A DNA stretch of 64,000 nucleotides from Lepraria neglecta (Eukaryota > Ascomycota > Lecanoromycetes > Lecanorales > Stereocaulaceae): positions 2,170,001 through 2,234,000 of the forward strand of contig CM065650.1 of NCBI GenBank assembly GCA_033220425.1, written 5' to 3'. Made by a program: the position numbers and the translations under genes. The notes under the pieces were generated by a model. It did not search any database. It was not told where the DNA came from and worked only from the letters and a program-made list of their open reading frames with translations. Below are positions 1 to 11,813 of this stretch, piece by piece (the stretch's first letter is position 1; each line of letters starts with the position of its first letter).

Positions 1-1425
1 AGGATTGGAGGAAAGCAAGCTAGCGTGTGTGGTTTCTTGTTACATTCTAGGGCGATGACATGTTCCTTCTAGTACGGAAGTAGAGGGAAGGGAATAATGG
101 AAATGAAATATGACTGTTCAGCAACTAGAGACCTATCATTTTTTATGAAAGCTAAGGCTATGGTATTTGCCGTCCTTACGCGATCAGCACTGGCTATTTG
201 CTATCCTTACACGATTAGCACTGGCCAGCAGCCAAGCTACCGCATCAATCCCATTGACATCGCCCTCATCGCCCTCCCCCGTCCATCGGAACAGGGACAT
301 GCCACACCACTCATCCCGTTTCATCACAAGCCCAGCAGCTAACGAAGCATGTATACAGTTTGCAACCCCACATGAACGATACTGGTCCTTGGCATTTCTA
401 ACTACCCGCTTCGCCCATCCTTCCTCCAGCCCTGCTTCTTGCACTCTTTCCACTTCCTAAGCAAACAAATACCAGTTTCGAGACCCAGACTGCTTCGACA
501 GAGTCTCATCATGCCCACCATCACATCACTCTACATCCAACCTGGAGACATCCTCAAGCCGAAACAAAGCCAACGTATCTCAGACCTCTACTCCCATTCG
601 CTTTCCCTAAAACATCCAGTCCGAACAGCTTCTAAATCCCTAATAGCTCCGGTCCTACTCCACAGCGTCTCAACTCACATCTATCCTGGGTTCATCCTCA
701 AAGCGTATCGTCCCAAAAAGGCAATCACAACTGGAGAATGGAAGAGCAAGTCAACTAACCACGCCTAGCTCTTTAAAGTGGTATCCAGCTTTGCGGTCTT
801 CAAACGAGATCGATCTGGGACTCTTTCCACGATCGACGGTGGCGACTGTGTTCGAGCAATCGGCGCTGAACAGGATGTCGGATATTGAGGGCGCGGAGTC
901 AGCTGCCCCCGGGTGCGGCAGCGGAGCAATGCGAGTTGGAGGACGTGGAGGTGGGAGGGGCTTTTGTGGTTGGTGGACGGGTCTGATGTAGATTGCGCCT
1001 AGGAAGGATTGGGGGAGTTTCGTGGTGGAGGGACAGGCATTTGAGGTCAGTGGAAGAAGAGACACGCGGGAATATTATGACAGTAGACAAAGTGCTCGAA
1101 GATCAGTCACTTGGGATCGACAAAGCCGCGTGACTTGCACGGCTCTTCTTGGGGTAAAACTTGGTGCTATTGGATACTTAGAACTCAGCCCATAGGCTTG
1201 CAAGAGACTGTCCCTCATTGAATTGCGGGCTTTACCGGCCATTTTCATATACGGGAGGTTTTCAAAACGTCTAAGCTTGGATTCGACAGAATTCGCAACA
1301 TCATGGGCGAACAGCTAGCTCTAAATACCATCTGCCCCCCACTGTTCGCCTGAAAGCCGCACTCACATCACAATACCACCCGAACCTTCGATAGAGGATC
1401 AACGGTTGAAGCCATAGAATTATCT
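1..1425. other. No supported gene; intergenic
   Basis: I see no convincing gene here. Open frames on both strands are short, overlap one another and show no recognisable domain. The longest plus-strand frame (439-768) has a possible start at 511, but nothing supports it. A short exon of an unknown gene cannot be excluded. Confidence 0.4.
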
Positions 1426-1426
1426 G

Positions 1427-1980
1427 GGCTACAAGACATTCTCCCGGGTTCTCGCGTCCGACGGTGATTTTCTAATCTTCAGAAGATTCGGCTCAGCCAG
1501 CATCCGTGTTGTTATATCCTTGCAAAACCGAGTCTCTGAGCTCGAGGAAAGGCTCGATGACCTCGATGAAAGATCTAGTCGTGTAGACGCTGAAGATCTG
1601 AATAATGGGAGCTTTCGTGAAGAACCTCTAGCTGATCGAGCACCAGTACTTGGAGAGTTGCAAATTGCGTTGTTGGAGTACAGTAAAGACTGAGCCTCGA
1701 TTCTATACCTAAGTCTGTCAGCTCATGTAAACTACGCAGAGCAATTCCTTCTTACGCACTCCCAACTTGGGTCTCTGCCATCCGCTACCGCGCAAGAAGT
1801 CCAAAGCGTGAAGAACTAGATTTAGGGCCATCCTAGCGCCATATTAGAAAAAGAAACGCGGTATATTGAGCACGGCTCCAATCTTGCTTCTCTTGTCTCG
1901 AAGCCTAAGTCTCCGACATCGGGGACTGCAAAGATTCGAGACGTTCCAGATGAGTGGCTTGTTCAAGGTTCAGCCGTGAG
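1427..1980 (+). pseudogene. DUF6594 protein, N-terminal relic
   Basis: One frame reads from about 1427 to a stop at 1691-1693 and carries the hallmarks of the fungal DUF6594 domain: a start like YKTFSRVLASDGDFLIFRRF, then a coiled-coil-like stretch (LQNRVSELEERLDDLDER). Farther on, 1747-1980 continues the family order (RYIEHGSNLASL, later DVPDEWLVQGS) after at least one in-frame stop. No start codon context or C-terminal membrane segments follow. DUF6594 proteins usually end in two or three transmembrane helices, which are missing here; a separate C-terminal relic lies at 39355-39818. This is a decayed fragment with no expected function. Frames and stops are seen; the family call rests on remembered consensus. 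Confidence 0.7.
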
Positions 1981-1990
1981 TATTTATCCA

Positions 1991-2178
1991 AGCACGCCCG
2001 CGCCAAAAAAAAGCTCACCGGGCGGGGGCCCCCATAAGCGGGCCCCTAAATTAGCGCCCCACAACCACTAAATTCTTCCTATTCTACACCTTCCAACCCT
2101 ATATCAATAGGGGATCTTCGGGCTGCTCCGGGGCCCGCGTTCCGGGGTAGTGTGAACTTTTTTTGGCGAGGACGTGCC
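1991..2178. mobile_element. MITE-like element with terminal inverted repeats
   Basis: The ends 1992-2012 and 2158-2177 are imperfect inverted repeats: GCACGCCCGCGCCAAAAAAA against the reverse complement GCACGTCCTCGCCAAAAAAA. GC-rich inner arms (around CGGGCCCC) also pair, so the element could fold back over much of its 187 bp. The trinucleotide CAA lies just outside each end and may be a target duplication. It has no coding capacity and sits at the end of the DUF6594 relic. It is probably a non-autonomous DNA transposon; the superfamily cannot be judged from this. Confidence 0.55.
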
Positions 2179-2217
2179 AAGGGACATCTCCGCCTTGGCA
2201 TATAACATATCTCGATG

Positions 2218-2562
2218 TTAGATCAATCCGATCGAGTTGGAAGGATTATTGTTGGTCTCAAGAGCTGCTGCAGCCTCCCTTGCTTTTGTAGCTCCAGGCC
2301 GTTTATCGCCTGCCATATCTTCCTCTGTAAAGCCTTGCTTAATGGCTTTGGCTTCCCAATAATCGTCTCGAACACGTCGTCCGCCTTCGATTACACGTGA
2401 ACCGAATTGGCGGAATATTGATTTAGCAGCAACGATGGCCATGTGTCTTAACCGATATAAATAGGGTAAGATCTTTTGCTGTATCAGGTCGTCTTTCTCA
2501 GCTTGCGTAGCGATTATTCTATATAGAGCGCGGTTTTTATTAAAGAGTGAATATGAGTCTCA
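2218..2562 (-). pseudogene. RSC7/Npl6-like fragment
   Basis: Read on the minus strand from about 2562 to 2218, the frame gives FNKNRALYRIIATQAEKDDL, then QQKILPYLYRLRHM and SIFRQFGSRVIEGGRRVRDDYWEAKA. This matches the conserved core of the fungal RSC7/Swp82 family (the Npl6 subunit of the RSC nucleosome-remodelling complex). Only about 110 residues are present, whereas the full protein has several hundred. The frame ends shortly after a region that also varies in the family. No start, upstream exons or downstream part are visible, so this is a duplicated or translocated fragment, not the cell's RSC7 gene. Confidence 0.65.
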
Positions 2563-3667
2563 AAGCGGCGCTCACCCTATGCTCAGAGGGGCTGAGTTCG
2601 GGGCAGATTTCTGTCGTCTTGGCCTCCTACTATATCAGAAATCGTACGCACAAACCTGATACATTAATCTTGAGCTGACTCGGGCGTAGAAAGTACCATA
2701 CCCGTTGCCTATCGATCTACTGTCCAAAGATGAGAAATTGATTGCCCATCTTATATCAACTTTTCACAACTTTGTCCCAGTTGTGATCTACCATTTTTTT
2801 CGCATGGTTCAAATAAGCACCTACGGCCTAGGGATTATAGTAGGGGTAATAACGGTCCTAATAAAGGCGCTGTAAGATCGGCAAAATGGAATTTCAGATA
2901 AGTAGTTGCTGGATTAATGCAAGTACGAAGCCTGGACACTGCCGAAAATATATCAACATCCTTCAGCAAACATCGGAAGAGGATAGCTACCCGATATTGA
3001 AATGTGAGACTATATTATGATACCACACGGAAACTGTTTTTGACATTGAGCTTCGTTCCAGCAACACCACCGGTCGCGGTAGTAAAGAGTGGGAGTTGGA
3101 AGACTTCGATGTCGACCGCTTTTGCAAATTTGCTCAACACCTAAGAACCGTCTCTAATGCATGGAACACTCCACCTTGCCGCTAATTTCCGTCGGGTATT
3201 TACAGTTTGCTACCCCTAAATTTACTCTCGTAATCCTGCCTGGAAGAATTTGAGGAGTCCCCTGTCGTTTTCCCCTCTAGCCCAACGCTCTCTACTATAT
3301 ACCCACCCGTCCTTCCTCTCACCAAGTTCTCCTCGGCCAACGCTAACTATGGGCTGTAATGGGCTTTGTGATATCAAAAGATACGTTGGAGTACAGAAAT
3401 TTCTATCCCTCGGTATTGGAAACCTCCCTTCGTGGCTAAGGCCATATCATATGGTTAAGCAGACAAAGATAGACTACCTCGTCTACTTTCACGCCTATTG
3501 TACAGGACCTATGCGGATGCACTACATGATCTACATGCGGAATCAATCGCACCGAAACATGCAGAATATACTCCTTCGTCTGCGTACAGCGTTCGCAATC
3601 AAGTTGCAACTTTATTACTATTGAGAGAGTGGACACAAAGTGGAGCACCTATATACAGTATCCCGTC
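2563..3667. other. Relic-rich intergenic DNA
   Basis: No intact gene is supported. Two short stretches read like coding DNA without a recognisable family: 2702-2875 (57 hydrophobic codons, plus) and about 3020-3185 (plus, containing EWELEDFDVDRFCKFAQHLR). The frame at 3250-3624 has no domain and may be chance. Part of the region is the 3' flank of the minus-strand TPR gene that ends at 3668. Confidence 0.35.
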
Positions 3668-6600
3668 TCAAGCGCCTGACCATTCTCTTAATAGATCAAC
3701 TGAACTGAGTGTATCCGGATGGTTTGCCCCAATTCGCTTTGTGCGCAAATCAACAACATTCTTCATCAATGTAATCGCTTCACTGTGACAGCCTTGATGG
3801 CGGTATGTGGCTGCCAGATTGGTCATGTTGGTCAGCGTGTCTGGATGCTCTGCTTTCAGCACCCTTAAGCTCGTCTCCATCACCTGCACCTGCAGCTTCT
3901 CTGCCTCCTCCCACCGTCCTTGATAACGGTATATGGCTCCCAGATTGGCCATGCTAGTCAGCGTATCTGGATGCTCTGCTTTCAGCACCCTTAAGCTCGT
4001 CTCCATCACCTGCACCTGCAGCTTCTCTGCCTCCTTTAACCGTCCTTGACCGTAGTATGTGGCTCCCAGATTGGCCATGCTGGTCAGCATAGAAGGATGC
4101 TCTGCTTTCAGCACCCTTAAGCCCGTCTCCATCACCTGCACCTGCAGCTTCTCTGCCTCCTTTAACCGTCCTTGACCGTAGTATGTGGCTCCCAGATTGG
4201 CCATGCTGGTCAGCGTAGAAGGATGCTCTGCTTTCAGCACCCTTAACCTCGTCTCCATCACCTGCACCTGCAGCTTCTCTGCCTCCTCCCACCGTCCTTG
4301 ATTACGGTATGTGGCTGCCAGATCGGCCATGCTGGTCAGCGTGTCTGGATGCTCTGCTTTCAGCACCCTTAAGCTCGTCTCCATCACCTGCACCTGCAGC
4401 TTCTCTGCCTCCTTCCACCGTCCTTGATTGTAGTATGTGGCTGCCAGATTGGCCATGCTGGTCAGCGTGTCTGGATGCTCTGCTTTCAGCACCCTTAACC
4501 TCGTCTCCATCACCTGCACCTGCAGCTTCTCTGCCTCCTCCCACCGTCCTTGATTGCAGTATGTGGCTGCCAGATTGGCCATGCTGTTTAGCGTGTCTGG
4601 ATGCTCTGCTTTCAGCACCCTTAAGCTGTCAAATACACGATCACCTTGGCACTTACGACCTTCTCTACTACCACCGGCAGTGTCTTCAGCTGCCATCACG
4701 CGGCTTTCAGTGTCTGGCTCGGACGGCCAGCCGGAAACATCTTCACTGGGAGGGTTTGCAGAGTCAGCGCTTTGGTCTCCGGAGAAGGTTTTGTTTCCAA
4801 ATTTGGGACGACGTTCGCGTGACAGGGAAGAGTGTTCACTGGGCTCGCCTTGGGGCTCCCCCAATGATTCATATGGCGTTTTCCTCTTACTCTCCCCATC
4901 TGAGCTGGGGATAGAGCGAGGTGGCGTATGGCGAAGCTCGATACTCGCCTGGCTCGACAATCTTTGGTCTGTGGTCGTGGACTCAGCCTCAGAGTCTTCT
5001 GCATTGTCCTGGGGCAACGCCACCAGAGCGATTTCTTCCATGTGTCGGCCGACGTGTTTAACAAATGCCCGGCGAGGCTTTCCCAGGGTTATTTGACAAA
5101 GTGGGCATTCCTCATCCTCTATTGGCCGTGCTTGTGTCTTGTAAGCAATCTTTCTGGCAAGTTGCAATTTCGGTCCAGAGAAGACCCGATCATGCCGCTC
5201 CCGTAGATGATTCTCCCAGTTCTCAGGACTGGCGAATTCTTCAGGGCATTCTGGACAGGCCCATGACCTGATGATGCGGTGCTCAGCGAATTCGTGATCA
5301 GCCCACGCTGCACGAGATTGGAACTGCGCTAGCTCGTGCTCGCAATCAGGAAATGTGCAGATATACGGCTTTAGATCGGCAAAGACATGAATCCTAGTGC
5401 ACGGTCAAATTTTTCCAAGCCATCTCGAAGATGAAGATAGTACTCACTTCCAATCGACTCGGTTCTTGATACTCGAGAGAACATGGCCACATAGATAGCA
5501 CTGGAAAGGTTTACCAGCACTGACTCCCACAGGAGTGGGAGGCACGCGCGGCGATCCATGCTCGCCTTCCGTGTTACTCGATTGGAAGGACGTGTGCGAT
5601 TGAGCATAACTCGTCTGAGCTGGGACGCTCGTACCAATGCCTGAATCATGAAACGCAGAGTATGGCCGGAATAGAGAGTGTGGTACTTGGTGTTCCTGTC
5701 GCTGTTCTTCTTCCCGCTCTAGCTCTACTTGAGCTGTTGGGGAATGGTCTTCAGTGGAGTTGACTATTTGGTCCCTCCGCTCCCGCACATTCCTATGTCG
5801 CTGCCAATTGGCTTCCCCTAGCCGCTCAACCAATTGACTTTGCGCCTGCCTGTATTTTTCCCGGACATGCAAGACGTATATCCACGCGGGTCCAGATACG
5901 CAGAATGGCACAGTCGGCGGTTGGCCAGATTGAATGCGAGCCTTCTCGGCATAGCGAAGATTCTGGTGCAACGTAGGACCTAGTTCCACCAGGCATTTTG
6001 TAGCGAATCCAAGCTCTTCAATCGTATCGCTGGGGCCATCATCATCGGATGAGCTGTCTTCGTCGGTGTCATCGCCATCCCGATGGACAAATTGGCCTTG
6101 TCCGGCAGCATCATGCTTATTGGTGGTTATTGTCTTTATCTGGTCCACAAGCTTTTTGAGTTCAGAGCTCTGCTGTTGGGCATGGGCGAAATCAATAGAG
6201 GCAGCGCTGGCCGACAATTCTGTCACAATTTCGTCAGCGCCAAATTAGAGATCCTTGGGTTACACCAGCAACTGGAAAGGGTTCAATCCTTCGTGCCTGA
6301 GCCAGGCTTACCCCGAAGAACGGATCTTCCAACGTCCCCAAGTAGATTTAGAACGATATTGCGCAGGTCGTCTGCGTGTTCGAGGGCGTCGTCAAGCTCC
6401 CCCAACCCAAAGCTCTCTCCCCATAAATATAACTTCCCAAGCTCTTCTTTCAACAACAAGGGACGTAAGGTAGAAGATAGGCGATCTTTCGCTTGGCCGC
6501 ATAGGTGTCCAAGTACGCGTAGACAGGCCCAATAGAGTCTAGCAGCAAATCCTTGGTCTTCTTCAAGACTGACGGAGCTCGCGTCGGGGGATGCAAGACC

Positions 6601-6774
6601 GGAGCAACTGGTATCGAGCCACTGCTGAGTGTAGCGGTTGTGCCGACTGGCGCGGCCAAGTGATCTATTTGCACTGCTCATGTTTTGAAGGTCAGTATGC
6701 TGGCTTTGATGCACAGTAGTTTCGGCGCTCGTTGGCTGCATGCTGTCATTGATCTCTTGAATCTTTGGAGCCAA
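3668..6774 (-). CDS. C2H2 zinc-finger protein with C-terminal TPR array
   Basis: Three exons, read leftwards: 6774-6312, 6219-5448 and 5393-3668 (986 aa). Intron 1 has a GTAAGC donor and GACAG acceptor; intron 2 has GTGAGT and CACTAG. The N-terminal 400 residues are helical with no clear domain. Residues of about 395-520 hold a run of C2H2-type fingers: CYLCGHV, YICTFPDCEHE, WACPECPEEF and ECPLCQITLGKPRRAFVKHV, the last followed by HMEEIALVALP, a signature common in fungal proteins of this kind. After an acidic linker, residues of about 662-975 are seven 42-residue TPR units of the kinesin-light-chain type (LRVLKAEHPDTLTSMANLAA) plus a partial eighth. TPR arrays bind protein partners, and in fungal NLR proteins they serve as sensors. 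No NACHT or NB-ARC domain is present. The start at 6774 is the first in-frame ATG; a later one is possible. Role unknown, probably protein or nucleic acid recognition. Confidence 0.85.
3790..4645 (-). repeat. 126-bp tandem repeat encoding TPR units
   Basis: Seven direct repeats of 126 bp, each encoding one 42-residue TPR. The units differ by only a few bases; the segment encoding AEKLQVQVMET is almost invariant in six of them. The seventh unit (gene 3' end) is clearly more diverged and leads into a partial eighth. Such homogeneity points to recent unit duplication or gene conversion. Confidence 0.9.
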
Positions 6775-7085
6775 GTATCAATGAGCAATCTAATAGATGG
6801 GTCATTTGGGCAAGGATTATGCCCTGCGAAATGCCATGCGAAATGCCCTACAGCCTTGTGCAGCAATTATGAGCCAGCACATCATGCATGATGGCTATGT
6901 CAGAGTCTCAATTGAGAGCCATCATGTGACGGCCTACAACATAGAGGCAGATTCCAATCTGTCCTCACCAAACATGTTCTTCCGCAAAATCGTTTTCCGA
7001 TTGAGCGTGCACCCTCATGTCGGCTTTTTTTTGTCGTCTATGAAGCTTGAGCTCGCCTGAGCAAGACATCTCGGCGCTGGCGGCA

Positions 7086-8999
7086 ATGTCTGGGGTCGAG
7101 GTAGCCGCTGGCTTGGCGCTGGCAGTTCTGCCCATTTTGCTCTCAGCAACCAACTACTACGACGGTTGCTTGAGTCCTTTTCTTCGCTATAAGAAATACT
7201 CGAAAGAAGCGAAGAAATACCATCAGCAGCTGGAAGTGCTGAAAACTATCTATCGAAATGAGTGTCTCTGCTTGCTGGAAGATGTCGTCGAGCATGAAGT
7301 TGCTACCAACATGCTCAATTTGCCAACACACAAAGCATGGCTGGACGGCGAACTAGACGGCCAAGTTGTCCGGCAACTTGGTGACTCTAAAGATGCTTTC
7401 ATCGCCGTCATTGAGCTGATAGAGCAACATCTCCAAGAAATTGATGACGAACACAAGAACTTCAATGCAGTGATTCATCAAGCGAACGAGGTACTGACCC
7501 CCGGATTGCAAACCAAAGATTTAACTAGCTGGACCAATTTAGCTGACTGCATCTAGGGAAAAAAAAATGTCGTCAAAGATAGAAGTTGGAAACGTCGTGT
7601 CGGCCAGAAGCTGTGCTTCAGTTTCTCGAAGTCGCGATTGGATGGCAACGTTACTCAACTTCGATCACTCAATGGTGATTTTAAGATATTGTCTCAACAA
7701 ACTCGGAGTTCAGCCTTAAAGAGAGCTCTGACATCAACCGTTCCCTCTCGAGATGCCTGCAGGGAGATCGAGAGGTGCCAGATCATTGGCAAGGCCTCGC
7801 AGCAAGTCTACGAAGCACTTGGCAATGCTTGCACAAAACATAGCGAGCATCAAGCTCATTGCTGCGTTGAAGTCGAGCAAGCCGTGGTGGATGAAGAGCA
7901 TGGCTCTCAAGTTAAATTTAACATGGCTTTCACTCACCTGACCCTCGCCGGCGCTGCCGATAAGAGCGATCTCTTGTGGTTCGTGATGGATTCTACGATT
8001 AGCGATGCTGTGGCATTAGGGAGTAAATGTGCGGCCACCCTGTTCAAAGGTCACCTTGCGCAAACACTGAAACGGCAACTCGACCCAATTCCAGCACCCA
8101 CAGGGAAGAAGGTAAAGAAAAGTGTAAGATTTCAAATGCCAACACCCGCTACAAACCCGTCGCCAAATCCACCAAGAAGCTTACCTCCAGCTACCATGAT
8201 CCCTCCGGCTCTTGACCTCAAAGATAGCATGAGGAAAGACTTTTGCGACTATTTGCGTCGCTACTACCGCCAACCTCTACAGGAGACCACGTGTGTTTGC
8301 GTACTAAAAGATACGGATAGCTGCAGAAATGTCGTCTACCCTTCCACATCTGCAGTTAACGCCCAGCGTCGCCAAGCAGTATCACTCGGACAGCTGATTT
8401 CTTCGTTCTCAAACCAGGGTGCTAATCGGAGAGTCCCTCTGTACGAAAAATTGCGTCTCGCCAAAACGTTGGCTGTTGCAGTACTTCAATATCATGCTAC
8501 TCCCTGGCTCAGGACGTCTTGGCGGAGCGAAGACGTGTACTTCTTTGGCCTTGACGAAGGGGCTTTACTACAAGAAATGCCCAGTCTTACAGCGCCTCAT
8601 CTCAATGTCAAGGTTAGGGGGCCAAATGGACAGCTATCAAGAGCCTCTACCTTTCCGACGCATTCATTCGTCTGCAATCCTTTGCTATTTAGCCTCGGCG
8701 TCGTCTTGCTTGAGATTGCGCACTCCTCACACCTAGAAAGCTTGCAGCGGCCCAGCGATCTCGACAATAACCAAGAGAATCGGTACACTGAATTTTTTGT
8801 GGCCAGGCGGCTGGCAAAAGCAGCAGACACGGATATGGGGCGCAGCTATCATAGCATTGTAGAACGACTAGTGGAGTGTGACTTCGGATGTGGCCATGAC
8901 TTGAAAGACCAGAGACTACAAATCGCTTTCTACAACGATGTCATTTGTCCACTGGACAAACTTGAGCAACGATTGCGCGACTTTCACTTTGGAGCTTAA
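7086..8999 (+). CDS. DUF7580 domain protein
   Basis: Two exons, 7086-7490 and 7557-8999 (615 aa). The intron has a GTACTG donor and ATCTAG acceptor, and splicing joins ANE to GKKNVVKDRSWKRR in frame. I chose the ATG at 7086 because the family usually begins MSG(V/I)EV; an in-frame ATG 39 nt upstream would add 13 residues. The N-terminus (MSGVEVAAGLALAVLPILLS) is hydrophobic and followed by long helices. The C-terminal half has the DUF7580 pattern: DFCDYLRRYYRQPLQE, then AKTLAVAVLQYHATPWLRTS, then SLGVVLLEIAH, loosely like a degraded kinase fold. Function is unknown; a link to fungal incompatibility is only inference. The gene lies head to head with the C2H2/TPR gene, 311 bp between starts. 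Confidence 0.85.
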
Positions 9000-10087
9000 C
9001 ACTTAAGTCACGTTATACAATCTCGCGGCACTGTGAAAGCCTTGTCAGGCATACCCACAGGTTTTGAGTCTGCTCCACAGAGCATTTGACTAGGGTCTGG
9101 TGGTTCACAAAGAGGAAGAATTTTGCGCAGAGAGAGTGCTTGAGGTGAGTAGCGATCTTGCTGGCTGAGCGTTCCATCTAATTGCTACAGTGCTACACTG
9201 GTATGGCCCAACTCGAATCCAAAGAACAAGCTGGCTTTGACAGATGCTCCAATATTATAACCTTCCTTGAACAATTGTGTGGCAGCCATTCCTGACAAAG
9301 AGATCGATCCACTGAGCCATGGCTGCATCAGACCTTACATCGATATTTACAATGAGTGAGCGGGACTCCGTTGCTGCGAAGTGCAGCTGCGACATGTATC
9401 GACTGGCGAGGTATTTACAGCGCGATTCTTGCAACTTCCAGAGAATGAGCAGAATTTCATCCAAAAAGCACTAAGTCGACAGATCATAGCTGCAACTCCT
9501 CGTCCAGGAGATCATAAGTTGACAATCTTGTTTTGTAACCCTAGCTCGCTCCACCAAAGCATGCAGCTTCATTCAGAACTCTCCCATGAAAGCCATAGTT
9601 GTTGACCGTCTTCAATCGAGATGTAGAGGCTGGCAAAAATACGGATTCGTACCGTTACAGCCACGTTCTTCGAGCGTGAGGATGCAGATCGTTAAGCCTA
9701 GAAGTTGTTTGTCTGGAGCGACTTCAAATGCCATTATAGCAGAGACCGGTAGATCAGCTATAGTATCCTAGTCACTGTTAGACCAGTAATAATATTTCTA
9801 AAAAATCTCGCATACCTAAAATGTCTGGCATTACTGGCCTAACGTTCCGCCCAAAACTTAGGGCAAGCCTCCAGGGTTCTCCCGCCCAGGCCGAGACAGC
9901 TCATTTTCTGCTTCTCAAATTGTTGCACACAGCCGACGACGAGATAATCTCTTGCGGGCCACGGATTCGCTTTCTCCGCCGGCAACAAACACTACCGAGA
10001 CTGGAAATCCTCCTCCAGCAAGCCTGCAGGCTTGCACGTACATCAAGAGCTCCTTGCGGTAGCTTTGTCTGGAATGGAAGGTCTTCC
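9000..10087. other. Intergenic; upstream of DUS1
   Basis: No gene is supported. The open frames at 9381-9605 (plus) and 9255-9464 (minus) overlap each other and lack features. The open frame running upstream of DUS1 from 9821 is more likely 5' UTR or chance than an N-terminal extension, since it has low-complexity, non-family sequence. Confidence 0.4.
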
Positions 10088-11813
10088 ATGATGGCCATCA
10101 GCAATGACGCTCCCTCAAAAGCCAACGAGCTTCCCACATCAATTCCCACGAACCGCCCTCCGCCCGCTAAACGGCGGAAGCTCACAGGCCGAGCGTTCTA
10201 CGAGAGCTTGGGCAGCCCCAAGATGATCCTTGCCCCAATGGTGGATCAGTCAGAGTTCGTATGGTGTTTTCTACGTATCTCATACTGATCCAAGGGCTGA
10301 TGTGGCGTGCTAGGCATGGCGGATGCTTACAAGATCCTTCATGAGTCCAGAGTCGTCGGAGAACCTCCTAGCCTACACGCCCATGCTACATGCACGAATG
10401 TTCACCGAGACGCCCAAATTCCGTGACCACCATTTCCAACCTACAAGGTCCGGCCTGAGCTCTCCACCCAAAGCCGAAGACCCTCTTCCAGATCTCTACC
10501 TCGATGGCCATCCCGAGATAGATCGCCCGCTCTTCGTCCAATTCTGTGCCAATTCCCCGGACGAACTGCTTGAGGCTGCAAGATACGTGGAGCCATTCTG
10601 CGATGCGGTAGACCTGAATTTGGGCTGTCCACAGGGTATTGCTAGGAAGGGAAACTATGGGGCTTTCTTGCAAGAGGATTGGGACCTCATCTACAAGCTG
10701 ATCAACAAGCTGCACTTGAATCTGGATGTGCCAGTGACAGCCAAGATGCGGATACTGGAGTCAAAAGAGAAGACATTGGAGTACGCAAACATGATACTCT
10801 CGGCTGGAGCGAGCCTGATTACGGTGCATGGTAGGCAAAGAGAGCAGAAGGGACATAAAACGGGGTTGGCAGATTGGTCTGTGCTGCGGTACCTAAGGGC
10901 AAATCTACCTCCAGATGTGGTCATCTTTGCAAATGGGAATATCCTACGGCACGACGACATATTCTCATGTCTCGAAGAGACAGGCGCAGATGGAGTGATG
11001 AGTGCGGAAGGAAACCTCTACGACCCAACAATCTTCGCCAAGCCTCCGCCAATCGGCCACGAGGGGCAAGAATACTGGCGAGGCAGAGACGGCAAGGGTG
11101 GCTACCGCATGGACGCAGTTTTCAGGCGCTACATGGACATCCTCTACAAACACGTCCTTGAGAAGCCTCCACCAACTCGACCACCACTCTTCCTACCATC
11201 CGACCCTCAGCCCGACGCCCCTCCTACCACCGCAAACGAGTCCGCCCAAAACGAAGGCGACGACCAACCACCAGCGAAACGACAAAAACGCGACAAGAAG
11301 TCCACCTCCCCAAACCTCCTCGCCATTCAGCCCCACCTCTTTCACCTCCTCCGCCCTCTCATCACCAAACACATCGACATCCGCGACGCCCTCGCCCGCT
11401 CCCGCGCAGGCGACATACCCGCATTCGAGCACGTCCTCCAGCTCGTCGAATCCGCAGTCAAGGACGGCCTCTTAGACTACGACTCCGACCCAGCCAAATA
11501 CGAAGACTCATCAATCCCCGACGCGAAAGAGCAAGAAGCAAATCTCGACAAGGACGAGAGCTCAGTGGCTACGGTCAAAGCGTGCAAGCGGCCTTGGTGG
11601 GTGTGTCAGCCTTATGTTAGGCCGTTGCCTAAGGAGGCGCTGGAGAATGGGAGTTTGACGTTGAGTAAGAAGGATAGGAGGATGTTGGAGGAAGAGCGGG
11701 CTACGGAGAAGGTGAGGTGTGAGCAGGGGCGGAAGTCGGAAAGGGAGGAGTTGGATGAGAGGGATGGGATGGAGAGGGGGGAGGTGGTGAGAGATGGGAT
11801 GGTTGCTGGATGA
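10088..11813 (+). CDS. DUS1: tRNA-dihydrouridine(16/17) synthase
   Basis: Reduces uridine to dihydrouridine at positions 16/17 of cytosolic tRNA, with FMN and NAD(P)H (Dus1 family). Two exons, 10088-10258 and 10314-11813 (556 aa); splicing joins APMVDQSEF to AWRMLTRS, the family's conserved active-site entry. The TIM-barrel motifs appear in order: VQFCANSPDELLEAA, DLNLGCPQGIARKGNYGAFL (with the catalytic cysteine at about residue 160), VTAKMRI, LITVHGRQREQKG, and VIFANGNI followed by GADGVMSAEGNL (FMN phosphate site). The C-terminus is long, charged and Pro-rich, as in fungal Dus1 proteins. Two ATGs (10088, 10091) are adjacent; either may be used. A housekeeping gene that looks intact. Confidence 0.95.

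Noticed and set aside
2702-2875. 57-codon hydrophobic open frame
   Set aside because: No start, no splice partners and no recognisable family; it could be chance or a relic.
4309-4914. Plus-strand frames of 201 and 180 codons over the TPR array
   Set aside because: They repeat with the 126-bp period of the TPR units and have no domain; they are shadows of the minus-strand gene.
9821-10087. In-frame N-terminal extension of DUS1
   Set aside because: The added 89 residues do not resemble Dus1 N-termini, which begin shortly before the KRRKL...GRAFYESLGSP segment.
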